From Pseudanabaena sp. UWO311 (GTDB lineage: Bacteria > Cyanobacteriota > Cyanobacteriia > Pseudanabaenales > Pseudanabaenaceae): 64,000 nucleotides of DNA. Under the pieces are notes generated by a model. It was not told the DNA's origin and made no database searches. It saw only the letters and a list, made by a program, of their open reading frames with translations. Positions 25,642-35,715 of this stretch are shown here, in pieces. The first letter of the stretch is position 1. The number at the start of each line of letters is the position of its first letter. Made by a program: the position numbers and the translations under genes. The DNA lies in assembly GCF_006937785.1 (NCBI RefSeq), contig NZ_SJEE01000010.1, positions 1 to 64,000 of the forward strand, in the 5' to 3' direction.

Positions 25642-25665
25642 AGCGGCGCAAAGCGCCGCTTTTTT
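25642..25665. terminator. Terminator-like hairpin at the 3' end of the NACHT gene
   Basis: AGCGGCGC and GCGCCGCT pair around an AAA loop, followed on the plus strand by TTTTT that merges with the NACHT stop. On the minus strand the hairpin follows the stop codon at 3 bases and is then followed by ACTATTTTTGG, a weak U-tract. Confidence 0.65.
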
Positions 25666-28090
25666 AATACTGCAATATGCTGTACTCGCCTTGAGGTAGT
25701 AGCAATGTTGATTCGATTTGACTCTTGACTAATGGGCTGACATATTCAGCATTATTTAGACATTCGATCAAAAGCTTATTAGCATCATGATATGTGCGTA
25801 ACAAATTAAGTTGATTTTCACTGAATTGCCATTCTTGGGAACTTTTACGATGCTGAACGATTAAGTTTCGTAATTTTTTTGACCAATCTAAGCCCTTAGC
25901 TTGCCACCACTTTGCAAAAGTTTCTCGACTTTTATTAGGATCAGGAAATTTCTGACGTAAAAACTGTAATCCTCTATGTAGATCTGGCTCAAGGGCACAA
26001 GCAAGCTCTATAACAGGGTGATTAGCAAAATATAAAGCTAAGTCAAGATTTAAAGCTAGATTAATAGTGTAATCTATGTCTACCTCAGTTTCCATCGTAT
26101 TGTCTATACCCATTGCTTTGGTGCGGGCTCGCTCCAAAGAGCGAGAATGGGCGATGTCTAGAGCCCGAGCGCGGTCGAGCGATCGCGTATTTTCTAAATC
26201 AATATCTAGATATAAAGCCCGAATCGCTACCGATTTATATGGGGTTTGAAGTTGAATTGACTGTTGATTAACCCATGTCAGAAATGACTGCAATTGAGGA
26301 TCTTGACTTACCAAGTCATCTATTTTTCGTTTCATCATCTTCAACATGCGATCAGCTTGTTGAGAAATGCTGACGGTCATCACGATCACACCATGCCAAC
26401 GCTTAAGATATATCCGCTCTAGAAGATAATTTTGGGCAGCAGTGGGATTGCTGTTAGCAATCCGATAGGCAGCAAGATAGTCATGCAGAGTAGTGTGGGT
26501 GAGTGAGTAAATTCCTTTTGCACATTCAACCAATAGGCTATGTTGCCACTTGAGAATCTGGAAAATCCGTTCATAATCGATCGCTAATTTAGATAAGTTG
26601 CGACTAGCTACTATACAAGCTTGAAAGTCTTCCTCAAGTTGATTGTTTTGCCACACATAACCATGCCGATCGAGTGACACGATCGCCACATAGGAGAGTA
26701 AATCTAGTTTTTGAGAAGTTGATAACGTTTGATTTGATGAACTAGGTAAACATTTAGTTTGCTCCCATTTGGTCAATAGTAGATTTAAGATTTCCTGATA
26801 AAAGTTTGTTTTTAGAGAATCACAGTTGTTAAAGACAGTACAAAGATAGGTGAGTAGTAAAGGGTTTCTAGCAATCTCGGCTAAGGGTTGATTTGTGGCA
26901 AGCAATTGTTGAAACTTCTCATTTTTTTTCGGATTTTGAGAGCAAGTAGCTAGAAACCATTTATTTGCAAATGTAGCGATTTGTGTTTCTTCAAAAGGAG
27001 CTATTTCCAATGTCGAAAACGATTCGAGAATATGACCATAGATTGGATTGCGCGTAGCGAGAACTGTTCGATTTTTAGGATAGAGATCGCTAAAGTCAGA
27101 AATTTTTTGTGCAATTTCTGCGTGATAAATTTCTGGCAGGTCATCTAACCCATCCCAAAGTAATAACAATCGTCCTTGATTTAATAATTGTTCTAAGACT
27201 GTGCTATCCAAAAATTCATCTAACAAACCATAGTTAATAATTTGATGCTTTAACCATAAGAATGGGTTACCGATATCCTTGAGAGAAACAAGCGATCGCA
27301 GTGGCAAAAAAATAGGCAAATATTTCGGCAAAATTTTTCCTGAGATGCAAGCCATTGCCCAATATTTAAGTAATGTTGTCTTTCCTGAACCTAAACCACC
27401 CACTAGCAAAATTTGTTGGGATTCCTCTATAGCCTGATTTGCTGGAATTGTCGATGGGCAAATTTTGGCTAGATAAAAGCGATCATATTGCTCAGGAGAT
27501 ACATTAGCAAAAGCTTCATCTAGATCAAGATGTTGACTACTGGGTAAAATGGTAAAAACATTAATCTCAGTATATAAATCATGCAAATGAAGTGGCGTAT
27601 TAACATCAATTATTCTGAGGCGATCGCATTGACGTATTAACGAAGGCGATATACTTTTTTGGATTTTCTGCAACGATTTATCAAGACTAATTTCCCCACT
27701 GATGGATAAACCATCACTTAAACTTTGAGTGATTTTTTCTATGATATTATTATCGTCTTGATTTACCTTTGATGGAATATTGTTGTTAATAATATTGTCA
27801 TTGTTTGCTGTATTAAGATTAGATGATTGCAGATTTGAGTCGTCTTTGTTTTCTATAGACTTTTCTAACGATAGATCCTGAATTGAATTTATAGCAATGT
27901 TTAGGTTCTCACAAATCAAGTTATAGGTATTGCGATCGACGATTTCTCCATTGAGGAAATTCTCGACCAGTTGAACCGCAAGACTAAGCTCAGAGGCTAA
28001 CTGGAGAGGATTGGAACCTCTAAGAGAGAGTTCATTTTGCGCTTTACTAAGAATATCTGAAGGCGCTCTTAGCATTAAGGCTGTAGCCAT
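25664..28090 (-). CDS. NACHT-domain NTPase (STAND family) with XRE-like N-terminus
   Basis: 808 residues. Residues about 15-70 resemble the cyanobacterial N-terminal helix-turn-helix of NACHT proteins (SLRGSNPLQLASELS, then FLNGEIVDRNTYNLICENL). An Asn/Asp-rich linker spans about 80-125. The NACHT core follows: Walker A GGLGSGKTT (231-239), Walker B RLLLLWDGLDDL (about 307-318), sensor ATRNPIYG, and winged-helix-like LSYVAIVSLDRHGYVW. The C-terminus (about 600-660) holds the family's Ala/Leu/Arg/Asp repeats (SLDRARALDIAHSRSLERAR). Such proteins are signal-transducing switches, some of which block phage; no effector domain is recognised. A terminator-like hairpin follows. Confidence 0.85.
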   Translation of the reverse strand: MATALMLRAPSDILSKAQNELSLRGSNPLQLASELSLAVQLVENFLNGEIVDRNTYNLICENLNIAINSIQDLSLEKSIENKDDSNLQSSNLNTANNDNIINNNIPSKVNQDDNNIIEKITQSLSDGLSISGEISLDKSLQKIQKSISPSLIRQCDRLRIIDVNTPLHLHDLYTEINVFTILPSSQHLDLDEAFANVSPEQYDRFYLAKICPSTIPANQAIEESQQILLVGGLGSGKTTLLKYWAMACISGKILPKYLPIFLPLRSLVSLKDIGNPFLWLKHQIINYGLLDEFLDSTVLEQLLNQGRLLLLWDGLDDLPEIYHAEIAQKISDFSDLYPKNRTVLATRNPIYGHILESFSTLEIAPFEETQIATFANKWFLATCSQNPKKNEKFQQLLATNQPLAEIARNPLLLTYLCTVFNNCDSLKTNFYQEILNLLLTKWEQTKCLPSSSNQTLSTSQKLDLLSYVAIVSLDRHGYVWQNNQLEEDFQACIVASRNLSKLAIDYERIFQILKWQHSLLVECAKGIYSLTHTTLHDYLAAYRIANSNPTAAQNYLLERIYLKRWHGVIVMTVSISQQADRMLKMMKRKIDDLVSQDPQLQSFLTWVNQQSIQLQTPYKSVAIRALYLDIDLENTRSLDRARALDIAHSRSLERARTKAMGIDNTMETEVDIDYTINLALNLDLALYFANHPVIELACALEPDLHRGLQFLRQKFPDPNKSRETFAKWWQAKGLDWSKKLRNLIVQHRKSSQEWQFSENQLNLLRTYHDANKLLIECLNNAEYVSPLVKSQIESTLLLPQGEYSILQY

Positions 28091-28146
28091 AGTCTTAATT
28101 CCTCTTTTACCTACTTCAACAAAAATTTGCCAGCAATATTAATAAG

Positions 28147-28201
28147 AAATCAATATTGGCATTTTAAGTGCCTCAGGCGCTTAAAATGCCAATATTGATT
28201 T
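28147..28201. repeat. 22-bp-stem palindrome between divergent genes
   Basis: Arms 28147-28168 and 28180-28201 are perfectly complementary. The inner part adds GCC/GGC around a TCA loop. It lies between the NACHT start and the ppgK-like start, in the shared upstream region, so it could also affect expression. Confidence 0.8.
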
Positions 28202-28256
28202 TGAGAAAAACTTACTTTAATCAATTCTATTATCTACTACGAGAAGTTTATATACT

Positions 28257-28985
28257 GTGAGTCTGTTAACATTAGCGATTGATGTGGGTGGAAGTAGTAT
28301 CAAAGCAATCATATTGCAAGACGATGGTACTAACGCCTCAGCGAGATCGCTTATTCGTACGCCCCATCCCGCCACTCCTGATGCCATAGTGGCAACATTA
28401 ATCGACTTGAGTACAAAACTGGGTGAATATGATCGCATTTCGATTGGATTTCCTAGTGTTGTCGAAAATGGGGTGACTAGAGACGCGATTAATTTACATC
28501 CTGACTGGGATGGCTTTCCGTTAGCTGAGGTATTGCAAAATAAATTAGATAAACCGATCAGAATTGCTAATGATGCTGATGTGCAAGGTTGTGGGTCGGT
28601 CGTAGGACAAGGTGTAGAGTTAGTAATTACTCTAGGAACTGGCTTTGGGTCTTCACTATTTCTCAATGGTAAGCTGTTGCCAAATCTGGAACTTGGTCAA
28701 CATATTTGGCGTGATAGCCATACTTACGAAGATTGTTTAGGGCAAGTGGCGCTTGATCAAGTTGGTGAGGCAATATGGAATACCAGATTATTAGAAGTGA
28801 TTGCAACGCTCTATAAATTATTTAATTACGACAAACTTTATATCGGTGGCGGCAATGCTCGCTTAGTGAATTTGGCTTTATCGCCAAAGTTATCTGACAA
28901 AGTTGCGATCGTCTCCAATGATTTTGGTCTAATCGGCGGTCTAGCTCTGTGGAAATCTAGTGAAAAGAAAAAATCTGCTCCCTAA
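28257..28985 (+). CDS. ppgK: ROK-family kinase, polyphosphate/ATP glucokinase-like
   Basis: 242 residues from GTG at 28257; GAGAAG is about 10 bases upstream. The phosphate-binding motif is LAIDVGGSSIKAIIL. ISIGFPSVVENG and IRIANDADVQGCG (catalytic Asp region) follow, then ELVITLGTGFGSSLF. The order and length fit PpgK-type glucokinases, which phosphorylate glucose with polyphosphate or ATP. The classical ROK zinc-binding cysteine cluster is absent, as in PpgK. The stop codon lies in the loop of a bidirectional terminator. Confidence 0.8.
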   Translation: MSLLTLAIDVGGSSIKAIILQDDGTNASARSLIRTPHPATPDAIVATLIDLSTKLGEYDRISIGFPSVVENGVTRDAINLHPDWDGFPLAEVLQNKLDKPIRIANDADVQGCGSVVGQGVELVITLGTGFGSSLFLNGKLLPNLELGQHIWRDSHTYEDCLGQVALDQVGEAIWNTRLLEVIATLYKLFNYDKLYIGGGNARLVNLALSPKLSDKVAIVSNDFGLIGGLALWKSSEKKKSAP

Positions 28986-29002
28986 GGGAGTAGATTTTTT
29001 CT
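28966..29002. terminator. Bidirectional terminator containing the ppgK stop in its loop
   Basis: A 17-bp stem runs from AGAAAAAATC to GATTTTTTCT with one G-T pair. The inner CCC-TAA-GGG places the ppgK-like stop codon TAA (28983-28985) exactly in the loop. A/T tracts at both ends serve both converging genes; the relA/spoT stop is at 29004. Confidence 0.85.
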
Positions 29003-29003
29003 A

Positions 29004-31292
29004 TTACTCAGCGACAAGGCGCGAAACAGAGAGGGTGTCACACATTTTATTGATTTGATTGCAAACCCGATCAAATTGGTGGCGATCGCTAATATCAATA
29101 CTCAAATCAATAATTGCTGCCTTACCTTTTTTGGTCTGCACATTTGCCTTGCGGACATTAATTTTGTTATCCGATAGACGAGTCAAAATATCTCGAAGTA
29201 CGCCCACACGATCAATTGTTTCCACCCGAATATCAATGGGATAGGTTTGAACATGATCATTTTCCTTTTGCTGATTCCAACCCACATGCAACAGGCGATC
29301 GTTAGGGATATTCGCTAAGTTATTGCAATCATGACGGTGAATCGTGATCCCACGATTGCTACCTAAAGCGACTACACCTGTGATCGGCTCTCCTGGAAGT
29401 GGAGCACAACAACCTGCGATCGAGTAAACCATACCCTCTAACCCTAAAATTGGCGACTTAGAGTTATTACTATGATGGGGGCTTTCATGACGTGCTTCAT
29501 ACTTTTGGGGATTGAAATAACGATCATTGTGTTGATTCTCACGCAGTTTGTTAACTACAGAATTAACTGAAGTTTCACCATAGCCAATACCTGCTATTAA
29601 ATCTTCAACATTGTGATAATTGCAGCGCTCGGCAAGTTTTTGCATTTGGTCAGATTTGAGCAAAGCATCTAATCCGTTTTTGCCCAATTCTCTTTCTAAC
29701 GCACTGCGACCTAATGCGAGATTTTCATCACGGCGCGATCGCTTAAACCATTGTCGAATTCTACTTTTCGCCGAATTAGTCGCTACAAAATTAATCCAGT
29801 CAGTACTAGGGTGAGCATTGTTTTGAGTAAGGATCGTGACAATATCACCATGTTTAAGTGGACGCTGTAATGGAACCATCACGCTATTTACCAATGCTCC
29901 AGAGCAGTGGTTGCCAACTTCGGTATGCACACGATAGGCAAAATCTACTGGTGTTGAGCCTCGTGGCAAGCAATACACATCGCCTTTGGGACTAAAGACA
30001 TAAACCTCGCTATCAAATAAATCTTCCTTGACGCTATCAAGATACTCTTGAGGATCTTTCAGTTCACGTTGCCATTCCACCAACTGCCGCAGCCAAGTAA
30101 ATTTTTGTTCATCCCCCTTCAGTGGCTTGCTAGTCGAATTACTCTCTTTATATTTCCAATGCGCCGCAATCCCATAGTCTGCGATGTGATGCATTTCCCA
30201 TGTGCGAATCTGTACCTCAACAGGTTGACCTTTTGGCCCAATCACCGCTGTATGCAATGATTGATAGCGGTTCGGTTTAGGTAAACCAATGTAATCTTTA
30301 AACCGACCAGGAATCGGACAGAAATGATCGTGGACAACAGCTAGAACTCGATAGCATTCTTCTTTGGTATTGACGATTACTCTAACGGCTTGAATGTCAT
30401 AAATTTCATTGTATTGCTTCTTTTGGCGTTCCATTTTGCGATAGATGCCATACAGATGCTTCGGTCTACCACTAATTTCAAAATCTTCAAGTCCCATTGA
30501 ATTTAGGCGATCGGCTAATACCCTTGTCACCTCCGTCAACTGTTCGTGGCGATCCTCATGGGTCTCGGCAACCAGAGACACCATCGTTTGATACTGATCT
30601 GGCTCAATATATTTAAAAGCAATATCTTCCAATTCCCATTTGATTTGCCCTAACCCCAGACGATTTGCCAAAGGTGCAAAAATCTCTCTCGTTTCTCTAG
30701 AAATTAATACTTGTTTCTCAGGACGCAAATGTTCCAGCGTTCGCATATTGTGCAGTCGATCGGCAAGCTTCACGATAATCACGCGAATATCTTGAGCCAT
30801 TGCTAAAAACATGCGGCGAAAATTTTCGGCTTGGCTTTCTGTTTTACTCTCAAAACTCAGTTTCGATAATTTGGTGACCCCTTCAACAAGTTGTCGTACT
30901 TCTTTCCCAAACATTTCTTCGATCTGATCACAAGATACCTCCGTATCTTCCACCACATCATGCAAAAACCCTGCGGCGATCATCGCATTGCTGCCACCTA
31001 AATCTTTCAGAATTGCGGCAACTGAAATCGGATGTAATATGTAAGGCTCTCCCGATGCACGGCATTGACCATCATGAAGTCTATAGGCAAAATCTAAGGC
31101 TCGACCAACGACATCTTCATTATCTAGACTTTCCCCTCTTTGCGATTTCTCCCAACTAACTCTCAGCCAATCTGGAATCCACGCATCTACTACCGCATTA
31201 CATTCCCGCACATTGACGCAAGCTATCTCATCATCAATCGGATGACCTAAACGTTCTACTGGAGCTTCAGCTAATAATGTCATCGGAGTCAT
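29004..31292 (-). CDS. relA: Bifunctional (p)ppGpp synthetase/hydrolase (RelA/SpoT)
   Basis: 762 residues. Domain order: HD hydrolase (about 60-210; HDGQCRASGEPYILHP, FLHDVVEDTE), synthetase (about 250-370; RPKHLYGIYRKMERQ, YDIQAVRVIV, GLPKPNRYQSLHTAV), TGS (about 405-470; VYVFSPKGDVYCLPRGSTPVDFAY), a zinc-finger-like/helical region, and ACT (about 680-760; RVGVLRDILTRLSDNKINV). The intact HD histidine-aspartate pair suggests both synthesis and hydrolysis. It controls the stringent response. It stands alone, converging on ppgK. Confidence 0.95.
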   Translation of the reverse strand: MTPMTLLAEAPVERLGHPIDDEIACVNVRECNAVVDAWIPDWLRVSWEKSQRGESLDNEDVVGRALDFAYRLHDGQCRASGEPYILHPISVAAILKDLGGSNAMIAAGFLHDVVEDTEVSCDQIEEMFGKEVRQLVEGVTKLSKLSFESKTESQAENFRRMFLAMAQDIRVIIVKLADRLHNMRTLEHLRPEKQVLISRETREIFAPLANRLGLGQIKWELEDIAFKYIEPDQYQTMVSLVAETHEDRHEQLTEVTRVLADRLNSMGLEDFEISGRPKHLYGIYRKMERQKKQYNEIYDIQAVRVIVNTKEECYRVLAVVHDHFCPIPGRFKDYIGLPKPNRYQSLHTAVIGPKGQPVEVQIRTWEMHHIADYGIAAHWKYKESNSTSKPLKGDEQKFTWLRQLVEWQRELKDPQEYLDSVKEDLFDSEVYVFSPKGDVYCLPRGSTPVDFAYRVHTEVGNHCSGALVNSVMVPLQRPLKHGDIVTILTQNNAHPSTDWINFVATNSAKSRIRQWFKRSRRDENLALGRSALERELGKNGLDALLKSDQMQKLAERCNYHNVEDLIAGIGYGETSVNSVVNKLRENQHNDRYFNPQKYEARHESPHHSNNSKSPILGLEGMVYSIAGCCAPLPGEPITGVVALGSNRGITIHRHDCNNLANIPNDRLLHVGWNQQKENDHVQTYPIDIRVETIDRVGVLRDILTRLSDNKINVRKANVQTKKGKAAIIDLSIDISDRHQFDRVCNQINKMCDTLSVSRLVAE

Positions 31293-31629
31293 ACGTTTAA
31301 TTTCGCCCTAGCAAAGAAGTTATTAAGATCTGCATAACCTTATCTTAAACTTTATGTTATTAAATATACGATTTTGTCTTTAGGAAAACAAATTCTCATA
31401 TTTATCATCAGCAATTCTACTTACGAAACCAATCTCGTTTTTTCTTAGCATGTAGGCTTTCAAGAAAACCAACCTTGAATTACTGAGCCAGCATATGTAC
31501 CTCCCGATGAGCGAGAGTTACAGTTGCTGGGGTTTCATATTTAATTGCGCTTAGCTATTTAAATGTAGTAAAAAATTTATCGTGAGAAGGCGAAGCATTC
31601 TCCAAATTCTAAATATTGATATAATAAGA
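31293..31629. other. 337-bp intergenic region upstream of relA/spoT
   Basis: AT-rich region between the relA/spoT start and the anti-sigma factor stop. No long hairpin, tRNA or coding frame is visible. It presumably holds the relA promoter, but no convincing -10/-35 pair could be singled out. Confidence 0.4.
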
Positions 31630-32067
31630 CTAAAAAATTATTGGTTTACTTGATCGATCAATCCGTTTGCACAAAGTCAAACGATGCGTACCAATATCCC
31701 AATGCACATGCTCAAAAATCTTGCGTAATATGTAAAAGCCTCTGCCACATTCCAAGTCATGGCATGGCGTGGGATCATCTTTTGAGCCGCCAGAGGATTG
31801 CAGATCGCTTCCCTGATCAGTGATTACCCACCAATAAGTTTGCGAAACTATTGAAAATTTAACAGTGATTTGCTTGCATGGATCGAGAGAATTTCCATGT
31901 TTTACGGCATTAACTAACGCTTCTTGCAAACCCAAACGTAATTCTGGCTGCCATTCTGACGGTACTTCGTCAAGCAACAGTTCTAGTACTGGGGCAAGAT
32001 AGAGGGTTGAAGTAAAACTAATATTTCTCCACTTTCGCCCTACAGGACGCACCGGTGTCACAATCAC
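31630..32067 (-). CDS. Anti-sigma regulatory factor, HATPase_c (RsbW-like)
   Basis: 145 residues from GTG at 32067 with AGAGGAG 10 bases upstream. GHKL ATPase boxes are visible: N box GLQEALVNAVKHGN, G1 box WVITDQGSD, G2 box GRGFYILRKIFEHV. It is a stand-alone kinase domain without a sensor, as in RsbW/SpoIIAB, which phosphorylates an anti-sigma-factor antagonist. No partner gene is adjacent. Confidence 0.85.
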   Translation of the reverse strand: MIVTPVRPVGRKWRNISFTSTLYLAPVLELLLDEVPSEWQPELRLGLQEALVNAVKHGNSLDPCKQITVKFSIVSQTYWWVITDQGSDLQSSGGSKDDPTPCHDLECGRGFYILRKIFEHVHWDIGTHRLTLCKRIDRSSKPIIF

Positions 32068-32235
32068 GGACTTTTAACTCCTCTGAAAGACGGCTGCAGC
32101 TTGCTTTTGTGCTTTGTGAACCACAAAAATGTCCACTAAACTTGCAATGGAATTAATTAAATTCACGATCGCCATACAATAGATCTATCTATTATTCTAG
32201 CGAAAAAATCCTTCTTAAAATCTTTCCTTAGCAAT

Positions 32236-34062
32236 ATGACTTTTACGCAACGACAAATCTCACCTTTTAATCCCACTGAAAATACCCGCACGATGGGAAA
32301 AGGGATGCGTGCGGCTATTTTATTTTTGCTAAGCGTATTGGTGCTAATTGGGATTTTAGGTGGACGACTTTTTTACTTGCAATTGATTGAAGGCGATCGT
32401 AATCAGCAACTTGCGGAGAATAATCGGATCAGATTAATTGCTAAACCCCCTGAAAGAGGCCGTCTGTTTGATCGCAAAGGTAATATTTTAGCTTCAAGCC
32501 GCTTAGCGCATGTAATTTATCTATGGCCGATCGCTCAACCTAAGGACAAATGGCAGCCAATTATTAATCGTTTAGCTGGGCTAATTGGCGTTTCGGCTCA
32601 GACGATTACCGATAAGCTGGAGCAAGAAGGCTATAACTCCCCAAGCCTAGTCCGAGTTTCTACGTCGATTAGTCCCAAACTGGTGACCGTTCTCTCAGAG
32701 CATAGCCTCGAATTACCAGGGGTAAAAGTTGAGGCAGAAGCCGTACGCTATTACCCCAGTGGTGATGTCGCAGCTCATGTGTTGGGCTATACAGGAGAAT
32801 TAACTGCCGAAGAGCTACCCAAATTGCGCGAAAAAGGTTACCGCCCTGGGGATGTGATCGGTAAAGCAGGAGTAGAATATGCCTTTGAAAATCAGCTGCG
32901 GGGCGAATGGGGCGGTCAGCAAGTAGAAGTCGATGCTTTTGGAAAAGTACTGCGAATTTTAGGTCAGAAACCACCAAAAGCAGGTAACGCTGTCAAAATG
33001 ACAATTGACGCAGATTTAGAAAAAGCAGTAGAAAAGATTTTAGGTGAGCAACAAGGCGGTATTATCGCGATGAATCCTAATAATGGGGAAATACTCGCCA
33101 TGGTTAGCCATCCTGCCTTTGATCCCAATCTATTTTCAGGCAAGATTTCTGACGCAACATGGAAACGACTGCAAGAAAAAGACCATCCCTTTGTCAATAG
33201 GGTTTTACAGGTATACCCCCCTGCTAGTACTTTTAAGGTTGTGACAATGACCGCAGGTTTAGAAACTAAAAAATTCGGCATAAATGATGTGCTAGCCACA
33301 TACCCCTATCTTGATATAGGCGGGTTTCAATTTTGGGATCACAACAAAGCAGGATTTGGCACAATTAGTTTTTATGAGGCGATGGCATATAGCAGCAATA
33401 CTTTCTTTGGGCAGGTAGGTATGCGTGTGGGCGAAAAAGATCTTGCCGCATGGTCGCATAAATTTGGTTATGGAGAATATTCAGGCATTGAAATTAAAGA
33501 GGAAGAGACCAAAGGTACGGTTCCAGACGAAGAATGGAAGAAGAGAGTAATTGGAGAGCCTTGGTATGTTGGCAATACTCTGAATATGTCAATTGGACAA
33601 GGTGATGTGCAAGCCAATCTTGTGCAAGTTTCGATGATGACTGCTTCTGTTGCTAATGGTGGATTTAAAATTAGACCCCATTTGCTCTTGGAAGACAATG
33701 ATGCAAGGGAGTGGCGACAATCTCTGAATATATCGCCATCAAATTTGGCAGCATTGCAAAAGGCTTTAAGATCTGTATTTGAGTTCGGTACAGCCGCAGC
33801 GCTAAATTCATCGGAAATAGCGATGGCTGGTAAATCTGGCACTGCCCAAGATCCGCCCAGACCCAACCATGCATGGTTTACGGTATACGCGCCCTATGAG
33901 AAGCCAGAAATTGTGGTGACAGTTTTTGCGGAGAATGCTGGTGGCGGTGGTGGTAGCGCAGTTGCAGCTCCTTTGGCGGTGCAGACGATTGAGGCTTATA
34001 TGCAAATTAAGAATAAGCCCAATCCAACAAATAATCCGCCAGTATCTGCGGAGACTAATTAA
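32236..34062 (+). CDS. mrdA: Penicillin-binding protein 2 (elongasome transpeptidase)
   Basis: 608 residues. One N-terminal membrane anchor (AAILFLLSVLVLIGILGGRLF), then the PBP dimerisation domain (PPERGRLFDRKGNILASS, RYYPSGDVAAHVLGY). The transpeptidase has nucleophile Ser331 in PASTFK, the second motif SSN in AMAYSSNTFFGQ, and KSGT starting at Lys533. These are the complete active-site triad of motifs. It cross-links peptidoglycan during lateral growth. A perfect terminator is shared with ilvC. Confidence 0.95.
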   Translation: MTFTQRQISPFNPTENTRTMGKGMRAAILFLLSVLVLIGILGGRLFYLQLIEGDRNQQLAENNRIRLIAKPPERGRLFDRKGNILASSRLAHVIYLWPIAQPKDKWQPIINRLAGLIGVSAQTITDKLEQEGYNSPSLVRVSTSISPKLVTVLSEHSLELPGVKVEAEAVRYYPSGDVAAHVLGYTGELTAEELPKLREKGYRPGDVIGKAGVEYAFENQLRGEWGGQQVEVDAFGKVLRILGQKPPKAGNAVKMTIDADLEKAVEKILGEQQGGIIAMNPNNGEILAMVSHPAFDPNLFSGKISDATWKRLQEKDHPFVNRVLQVYPPASTFKVVTMTAGLETKKFGINDVLATYPYLDIGGFQFWDHNKAGFGTISFYEAMAYSSNTFFGQVGMRVGEKDLAAWSHKFGYGEYSGIEIKEEETKGTVPDEEWKKRVIGEPWYVGNTLNMSIGQGDVQANLVQVSMMTASVANGGFKIRPHLLLEDNDAREWRQSLNISPSNLAALQKALRSVFEFGTAAALNSSEIAMAGKSGTAQDPPRPNHAWFTVYAPYEKPEIVVTVFAENAGGGGGSAVAAPLAVQTIEAYMQIKNKPNPTNNPPVSAETN

Positions 34063-34101
34063 ATAAAAAAGCGGCACAAAGTGCCGCTTTTTTATTTAAT
34101 T
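34057..34101. terminator. Bidirectional terminator, perfect 21-bp stem
   Basis: The arms read AATTAAATAAAAAAGCGGCAC and its exact complement around an AAA loop, giving A/T tracts for both strands. It sits between the mrdA stop (34062) and the ilvC stop (34109). The GCAC-AAA-GTGC centre resembles the non-terminator palindromes. Confidence 0.9.
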
Positions 34102-34108
34102 GATGAGA

Positions 34109-35194
<1,086 letters not shown>

Positions 35195-35224
35195 CTAGTC
35201 TAACAAAAATCGTCGCACCTCTTA

Positions 35225-35269
35225 AAATATATTTACCGTGCTATTCCTAATAGCACGGTAAATATATTT
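35225..35269. repeat. Perfect 21-bp-stem palindrome
   Basis: Arms 35225-35245 and 35249-35269 are exactly complementary with a CCT loop. It lies between divergent genes (ilvC and the XRE gene) and has no T-tract. Confidence 0.85.
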
Positions 35270-35367
35270 CGTGGCTTCAGATTGGTATCTCCAAATATTT
35301 TAGGAAGATTTTATTTTAGGTTTTTTATTTGTGGCGAGAAAGAATTTGCAACATTTATAGACTTTCT

Positions 35368-35405
35368 TTGATAATGTTTGACTTTTTTGATAATGTTTGA
35401 CATTA
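35368..35405. promoter_or_regulatory. Direct repeat/palindrome candidate operator of the XRE gene
   Basis: TTGATAATGTTTGAC occurs at 35368-35382 and again at 35387-35401, a 19-bp period. The second copy continues into TAATGTTTGACATTA, an imperfect palindrome. The array ends 32 bp before the preferred XRE start, a placement typical of autoregulation. This is inference only. Confidence 0.4.
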
Positions 35406-35436
35406 TTAGGTGTCGAATGAATTTCCTGCTAAATCA

Positions 35437-35715
35437 ATGGCAACCAACAACTTAAAAACAATTCTTCAAGATGAAGGCTTAAAGCAGTCAGAATTGAAAA
35501 CGCATGGTGGTTGCCCATTATGCATTGCAACAATTAATAGAACCGCAAATGGAAAGGAGACCCCAGCGCCAACTTCACTAGTAAAGATAGTGAGAGCATT
35601 AAATCGAGCTATCATAGTGGCTGGCGGTACGAGGCAGTATGAAGTTTTAGATGTTTTTCCTAACTACCCGCAAAAGCAACACAATGGCACGAACCCAAAT
35701 AATAGGAGTCACTAG
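35437..35715 (+). CDS. Small XRE-family helix-turn-helix regulator
   Basis: 92 residues from the ATG at 35437; GTG at 35410 would add nine. MATNNLKTILQDEGLKQSEL is the first helix pair. GGCPLCIATINRTANGKE is the turn and recognition helix, and TPAPTSLVKIVRALNRA is the closing helices. Many cyanobacteria carry such stand-alone regulators in which the recognition turn reads SGVSLGTINRVANGK; here the turn is cysteine-rich, which is unusual. A repeat pair upstream may be its operator. Confidence 0.7.
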   Translation: MATNNLKTILQDEGLKQSELKTHGGCPLCIATINRTANGKETPAPTSLVKIVRALNRAIIVAGGTRQYEVLDVFPNYPQKQHNGTNPNNRSH

